DNA of 44,675 nt from Leadbetterella sp964489955 (GTDB taxonomy: Bacteria > Bacteroidota > Bacteroidia > Cytophagales > Spirosomataceae): assembly GCA_964489955.1 (NCBI GenBank), contig CAZBAV010000031.1:1-44675 (forward strand), written 5' to 3'. The position numbers were made by a program, and so were the translations under genes. The notes under the pieces are model-generated. The model saw nothing but the letters and a program-made list of their open reading frames with translations. It searched no databases and was not told the origin of the DNA. Positions 40,867-44,675 of this stretch are shown here, one piece after another (the first letter of the stretch is position 1; each line of letters opens with the position of its first letter).

Positions 40867-43362
40867 ATGAATGATGGCATGGATTTCTGGAGAATTTGGA
40901 GTACAAAAGATAAAATAGTTGCTGTTTTAGCCTCCCTGTTCTTAATTACCATCTTGGGTTCTACGGTTTTTTTGTGGCAAAATGGGAGTGCCAACATCAT
41001 ATCTTGGGATACAATAAGCGAACTCCACGAAAAAACCATAGCGGCGGCACCCTATTTTCTCGGCGATTATTCATTCTCTGCTACCAGTCCTTTATGGTAT
41101 GTTACAGAAAAATATGCCCCCTCTATAGCAAAAGTAAATACAGTGGCCTACGATGTATTCCTGGTCTGTCTTTTGGTGGGTATTTCCCTTATCCTTTCCG
41201 GACTTTCACGACTTCGGGGCATCTGGTTTTTAGCTGGAGCACTAGTTCTTGGAGCTGTTTTGGTAAGTCTACGCATAGAAAACCTCTTTAATACCGTCTC
41301 TAAATGGCCTTTTCTTATAGGCTTTGCCACCGCAGGCCTTACTTACTATGCTACTAACCTCTATGCCAAAAAGCTCTCTATACTGCCCACCATACTAATT
41401 TGGTTTGGAGTGTGGACTGTTTTGGTACTTGTAGGATCCCAATACGCTGTTATTAATGCTCCTTTGGTCTCATTAGGAGCTTTTGGAATAGCAGGGGCAT
41501 TAGTTATTACGCTCCTTTTTATTTTTCTCACCTCACATGAAATTCTCCAGGGCTTACTCTGGATAGTCTCTAATAATAGTGAAAAGGGCAAAAGCTCTTT
41601 GGTCCAAATTCTGGTAGTATTTGCCATTTTTCTTTTAAATGCGGTTATAATTTTCCTGGAGAACTCGAGTAAACTTGAAAAGAGTGCCTTTATACCTGCA
41701 CCTATTTTTATCTTTATACTTAATTCCGTGTTGGGAATATGGGGCTTTAAGAAAATTGCGGAGCAAAGAAGCTGGTTCTCCTTTTCCGGGGTTGGTTTAT
41801 GGCTGTATTTGGGAATGGCCATTGTGGCTGGAGGCGTCATTATGATAAGCTATGCTACCGTAAATGACCCATTGGTTGCATTTCTAGAAGACTTTATAAG
41901 TATTAGCTTCTTGGGAATGGGTATTTGTTTTGCGGTATATTTTGCTATCAATTTCTTACCTTTGGTAAAAGCAGGTTTACCGTTCCACAAGGTTATTTAC
42001 AAACCGCCTTTTAGCCCTCTTTTGTTTTCCCGTATCGTAGCTGTTTTTGTAGTTATTTTCTTCTTTTCACTTAAGAGCAACTTCTCCCTTTTTCAAATAC
42101 GCAGCGGGCTTAGCAATACAAAAGCCGATTTCTATTTGGCAGAAGGAGACCTTTATACTGCCGAAACCTACTTTAGAGATGCAGAGCGTTTTGACCCTCC
42201 CAATTATAAGTCTAACATATACCTAGCCTCTTTGGCCACCGACCAGGGAAATCACCTTGCGGCTTTACATTTTTACCGTGCAGCCACACAGCGGAACGCC
42301 GATGCCTTTGCTGTAGCAGGTGAAAGTCGCAGTTTAGAGGCTTTAGATATGCATTTTGATGCTGTCTTTAAACTTAAGGAAGCCATATCCACCATGCCAG
42401 AAAACCACTGGCTGTTCACCAATTTGGCTCACTTACAAAGAAAAGCAGGAGCCGTAGACAGTACTCTGGCCAGCTTAGATAAAGCTCGCCAAATATGTCC
42501 AAAATGCCCTGTTGAAAACACCAATTTTTTAGCCTTCTGGATAGAAAATGGAAAGCCGGAAAGCTTATTAGAAATGCGTAGCCTATCACACACTTCTAAA
42601 GACAATGGTTATCTCGCAAATTATGTAGCTATAGACCGTGTTACGGGGCAGAACACCTCCTTTTCTGAATTTAAAATACATAGAGACTCTGTTTTGGATG
42701 TAGGCAGTGCGGCTTACCTGCTTAATGCCGTAAGTAATGCCAATACCCAAAATAGCACAAAAATAGATGGTGCCGCTATACGCTCCCTACAAAATAAGAA
42801 CAATGCTATTTTTGAGGAGCTGAGCTGGGCTTTTGCCAATCAGGAATTCTACCGTGGAGACAAACTAGCGGGAATTAAGCAATTGGCATTTATGACAGAC
42901 TCTAAGAGTAAGCTTGCTCCACTATATAACCAAAATCTGGGATTATGGTTTATGCAAGAGGGCGTAGTACCCATGGCTATAGAGCGTTTACAGGCGGCAG
43001 GAGATACGGCAGCAGTAAATACGATAAAGGTGACCAGCCTTCAACAAGAAGTAAATACAAAACTTAGGGAACAAGCAGAGAAAATTAGTCAAAGTCTAAC
43101 CTTGGACAACTACGAAACAACGCTGAACCGAGCTCCTCTTAATCCATTTTTACTGGTTAAGGTATCCGATATGCTTGCAGTAAACAAGAAGAATCTGGAG
43201 GCATACAATGTAGCATTTTATTCCCTTCCTTACCACCCCAAATCGGTAGAATTGTTGGAAACATACATAAAAAGAGCAAAAGAAATGCACATGAACCAGG
43301 AGGTGGAACTCTCTATTGCTCAACTACAAAGATTAAAACAAGAACAGGTTAAGAGATATTAA
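40867..43362 (+). CDS. large membrane protein with C-terminal TPR-like repeats, unknown function
   Basis: 831 aa. Residues 1 to about 420 contain roughly ten hydrophobic helices (first at about 17-37, last at about 393-412). The extra-membrane loop at about 40-85 is polar. Residues 420-830 are helical repeats with a TPR look: ADFYLAEGDLYTAETYFRDAERFDP, YLASLATDQGNHLAALHFYRAAT, HFDAVFKLKEAISTMPENHWLFTNLAHLQRKAG. I do not recognise a family. The topology (membrane half plus TPR half) suits a scaffold or transport accessory of the envelope. ATG at 40879 is an alternative start. It is divergent from psd with only 51 bp between. Confidence 0.82.
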   Translation: MNDGMDFWRIWSTKDKIVAVLASLFLITILGSTVFLWQNGSANIISWDTISELHEKTIAAAPYFLGDYSFSATSPLWYVTEKYAPSIAKVNTVAYDVFLVCLLVGISLILSGLSRLRGIWFLAGALVLGAVLVSLRIENLFNTVSKWPFLIGFATAGLTYYATNLYAKKLSILPTILIWFGVWTVLVLVGSQYAVINAPLVSLGAFGIAGALVITLLFIFLTSHEILQGLLWIVSNNSEKGKSSLVQILVVFAIFLLNAVIIFLENSSKLEKSAFIPAPIFIFILNSVLGIWGFKKIAEQRSWFSFSGVGLWLYLGMAIVAGGVIMISYATVNDPLVAFLEDFISISFLGMGICFAVYFAINFLPLVKAGLPFHKVIYKPPFSPLLFSRIVAVFVVIFFFSLKSNFSLFQIRSGLSNTKADFYLAEGDLYTAETYFRDAERFDPPNYKSNIYLASLATDQGNHLAALHFYRAATQRNADAFAVAGESRSLEALDMHFDAVFKLKEAISTMPENHWLFTNLAHLQRKAGAVDSTLASLDKARQICPKCPVENTNFLAFWIENGKPESLLEMRSLSHTSKDNGYLANYVAIDRVTGQNTSFSEFKIHRDSVLDVGSAAYLLNAVSNANTQNSTKIDGAAIRSLQNKNNAIFEELSWAFANQEFYRGDKLAGIKQLAFMTDSKSKLAPLYNQNLGLWFMQEGVVPMAIERLQAAGDTAAVNTIKVTSLQQEVNTKLREQAEKISQSLTLDNYETTLNRAPLNPFLLVKVSDMLAVNKKNLEAYNVAFYSLPYHPKSVELLETYIKRAKEMHMNQEVELSIAQLQRLKQEQVKRY

Positions 43363-43445
43363 CATCCGATTAACGATAAATAAGTTTTACTTTTTTGACT
43401 TTCCTACGTCTAAAGAGCCATAAACAAATTTATCTTTTTTACTAA

Positions 43446-44132
43446 ATGAAAAATCTCTTTAAAGTAGCACTACTTCTATTTATTGTACAGCTTGCCAATG
43501 CTCAAAAAATCGAAATCGGGGTAAAAGGAGGATTAAACCTTTCCAGTATTTCTAATTTTGAAGTTCTTAATTTTTTAGGCCAAGACCTTAAATATCGTGC
43601 TGCGGGTGGCGGTGGTGTTTTTGCCGAAATTCCACTAGGAACGCAGTTCTCTTTTCGTCCGGAAGTATCGTATTCCCGCAGAGGAACCAAACTGGCTGGT
43701 TTAAATTTAAGTGGTCTTAACTTAGGTGGACTGGGAACACTTTTAGGTGGCATTTCAAACGCTCGTCTGGACCTCGACTATATAGACATACCTCTACTAG
43801 CAAAATATAAATTTTCTGAGTCTGGAGTTGCAAAACCATATGTAGTAGCCGGACCTGTGCTAAGTTTTATGGTAGGACACCAAATGAATAACAATATCTT
43901 GAGCATAATAGACTTCACGTATAACGCAGACCTTAACTATAACAAAGTTGACATAGGTGGTATGTTAGGTGCCGGTGTGGAGTTCCCTGTAGGAAAAGTT
44001 AAAGGTTTTGTAGAAGCATCTTATATGAGGGGCTTTACAAACATGGTGGATAACATAGGAATAGTTAAAGTTTCATCCAAAAACAACTCTTTCGGTCTAC
44101 AGGCTGGTTTAGCATTCCCTATAGGCAAATAA
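43446..44132 (+). CDS. porin-family outer-membrane beta-barrel protein
   Basis: 228 aa with signal peptide MKNLFKVALLLFIVQLANAQ. The rest matches the OMP_b-brl_2 pattern: IGVKGGLNLSSI, FSFRPEVSYSRRG, DLDYIDIPLLAKYKF, KPYVVAGPVLSFMVG, and a last strand FGLQAGLAFPIGK. An internal Leu/Gly-rich stretch (83-102, LAGLNLSGLNLGGL) probably forms an outer loop. Role unknown; many such proteins are of PorT type. TATCTTTT at 43431-43438 may be its -7 box, only 8 nt before the start, so it is doubtful. A terminator follows. Confidence 0.88.
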   Translation: MKNLFKVALLLFIVQLANAQKIEIGVKGGLNLSSISNFEVLNFLGQDLKYRAAGGGGVFAEIPLGTQFSFRPEVSYSRRGTKLAGLNLSGLNLGGLGTLLGGISNARLDLDYIDIPLLAKYKFSESGVAKPYVVAGPVLSFMVGHQMNNNILSIIDFTYNADLNYNKVDIGGMLGAGVEFPVGKVKGFVEASYMRGFTNMVDNIGIVKVSSKNNSFGLQAGLAFPIGK

Positions 44133-44147
44133 GCAAAATACATCATT

Positions 44148-44171
44148 AAAAGAGGCTTTGGCCTCTTTTTT
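44148..44171 (+). terminator. intrinsic terminator of the porin-family gene
   Basis: AAAAGAGGC (44148-44156), loop TTTG, and GCCTCTTTT (44161-44169) followed by further T. It lies 16 nt past the stop. Confidence 0.85.
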
Positions 44172-44237
44172 ATTGCCTTTCGACTAAGTAAAAAGCATTA
44201 TTTCCCAATTCCCTTCGTTTATATTAAGCACTAATAG

Positions 44238-44245
44238 TATTTTTG
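44238..44245 (+). promoter_or_regulatory. -7 box of the TamB/AsmA-like gene
   Basis: TATTTTTG matches TAnnTTTG, 17 nt before the ATG; a TTG element is not seen. Confidence 0.4.
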
Positions 44246-44261
44246 TATCAAACACTGCTAA

Positions 44262-44675
44262 ATGGGAAAAAATACCATAATAAAGTCTCTCAAATATCTG
44301 GCCTATACTCTTTTGGCTATTTTGTTGGCTTTGGTATTAATTACCGTTTATTTTAATTCTAAACCTGGCCAAAAACGCTTAAGCAAGCTTCTTTTTGGAA
44401 CCCTCTCAGAACAAATAGGAACGCCTGTTTCCGGACAGTTGAGTTTTAGTATCCCAGACTGGGTAAACCTTAATGACCTTCTTATTCTGGACCAAAACTC
44501 CGACACACTCTTATATGCAAAAAAAGCACATTTGGATGTGGCCCTGTTCAAACTTATACAAAGCCACTTGGTCATAGAAAAAGTGGAGTTAAAACAAACC
44601 GTGGCCAAAATATCTAAAAGAGACGGGAAATTTAGTTTTGATTACATCTTAAATAGCTTTGGTAGTGATACCACC
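44262..44675 (+). CDS. TamB/AsmA-like protein, N-terminal part (runs off the window)
   Basis: 138 codons are present from the ATG at 44262. The protein begins with a basic stretch and one membrane helix (about residues 9-31, YLAYTLLAILLALVLITVYF), then NSKPGQKRLSKLLFGTLSEQ and a beta segment of the form SGQLSFSIPDWVNLNDLLIL, DTLLYAKKAHLDVALFKLIQ, which is the N-terminal pattern of AsmA/TamB proteins that bridge inner and outer membrane for lipid or outer-membrane protein transport. The long beta-helix part lies beyond the window, so the assignment is by N-terminus only. Confidence 0.72.
   Translation, partial: MGKNTIIKSLKYLAYTLLAILLALVLITVYFNSKPGQKRLSKLLFGTLSEQIGTPVSGQLSFSIPDWVNLNDLLILDQNSDTLLYAKKAHLDVALFKLIQSHLVIEKVELKQTVAKISKRDGKFSFDYILNSFGSDTT

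Noticed and set aside
41361..41840. 159-codon minus-strand open frame inside the membrane-TPR gene
   Set aside because: Antisense to hydrophobic helix-coding sequence, which often leaves open frames; composition is unlike a real protein.
1..44675. CRISPR array, insertion sequence, prophage, integron or defence system
   Set aside because: No regular repeat-spacer pattern, transposase, integrase, phage structural or nuclease/helicase defence gene is present on either strand.

Overview
Organism. The window reads as a chromosomal segment of a Bacteroidota bacterium, most likely order Cytophagales; this is an inference from gene families, not from a database search. Pointers are: two TonB-dependent outer-membrane receptors with carboxypeptidase-regulatory N-termini, OMP_b-brl barrels, a GT3 (animal-type) glycogen synthase, the long IspH form, a small type PSD, the rpmG-DUF4295 pair, S10 peptidase, LytS/LytTR signalling, and many promoters of the Bacteroidota type (TTG, about 20 nt, TAnnTTTG). 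The sequence is draft quality: a 10-N gap splits one gene. No phage, transposon, CRISPR array or defence island is visible.

Layout. 1-54: 5' part of tRNA-Asn. 226-1717 (-): ispH followed by a small conserved-looking protein. 1834-6530 (+): Wzi/RemB-like outer-membrane protein, ruvB, glycogen synthase. 6600-8124 (-): cysteine desulfurase and a 110-aa protein. 8360-9367 (+): TlpA-like thioredoxin. 9474-12790 (-): operon of LytS-type histidine kinase, LytTR response regulator and S10 peptidase, divergent from a TonB receptor (13023-15485) that is cut by one in-frame TGA. 15704-16168 (-): small membrane protein. 16344-21084 (+): PadR regulator overlapping a double-PspC protein, then a LVIVD-repeat lipoprotein and a barrel protein. 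21092-24050 (-): GDP-fucose synthase, TVP38 membrane protein and dGTPase. 24176-26423 (+): MORN-like exported protein and a second TlpA-like protein. 26614-28398 (+): acyl-CoA dehydrogenase behind two identical operator-like sites. 28487-29961 (-): Bax-inhibitor-1 family protein with the N gap, and a lipoprotein. 30137-30949 (+): rpmG, DUF4295, thioesterase. 31332-34475 (-): large TonB receptor. 34662-35564 (+): DODA-type dioxygenase with a Tat-like leader. 35664-36362 (-): unknown exported protein. 36540-38009 (+): guaB. 38239-39078 (-): DUF1080 protein. 39177-39578 (+): Dabb protein. 39575-40815 (-): psd and rnhB. 40867-43362 (+): large membrane-TPR protein. 43446-44132 (+): porin-family barrel. 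44262 to the end (+): start of a TamB/AsmA-like protein.

How it fits together. Most genes are housekeeping (isoprenoids, Fe-S/sulfur, recombination, purines, phospholipids, glycogen) mixed with cell-envelope genes. The most system-like unit is the kinase/LytTR/S10-peptidase operon facing the interrupted receptor: the shared 232-bp region holds a 10-bp direct repeat with 21-bp spacing and an overlapping palindrome, placed just upstream of a receptor promoter that lacks a good -33 box, as expected for an activator site. A second regulatory find is the pair of TATGCTTGCATA sites bracketing the promoter of the acyl-CoA dehydrogenase. Several gene starts given here are shorter than the longest open frame; the reasons are stated with each gene.
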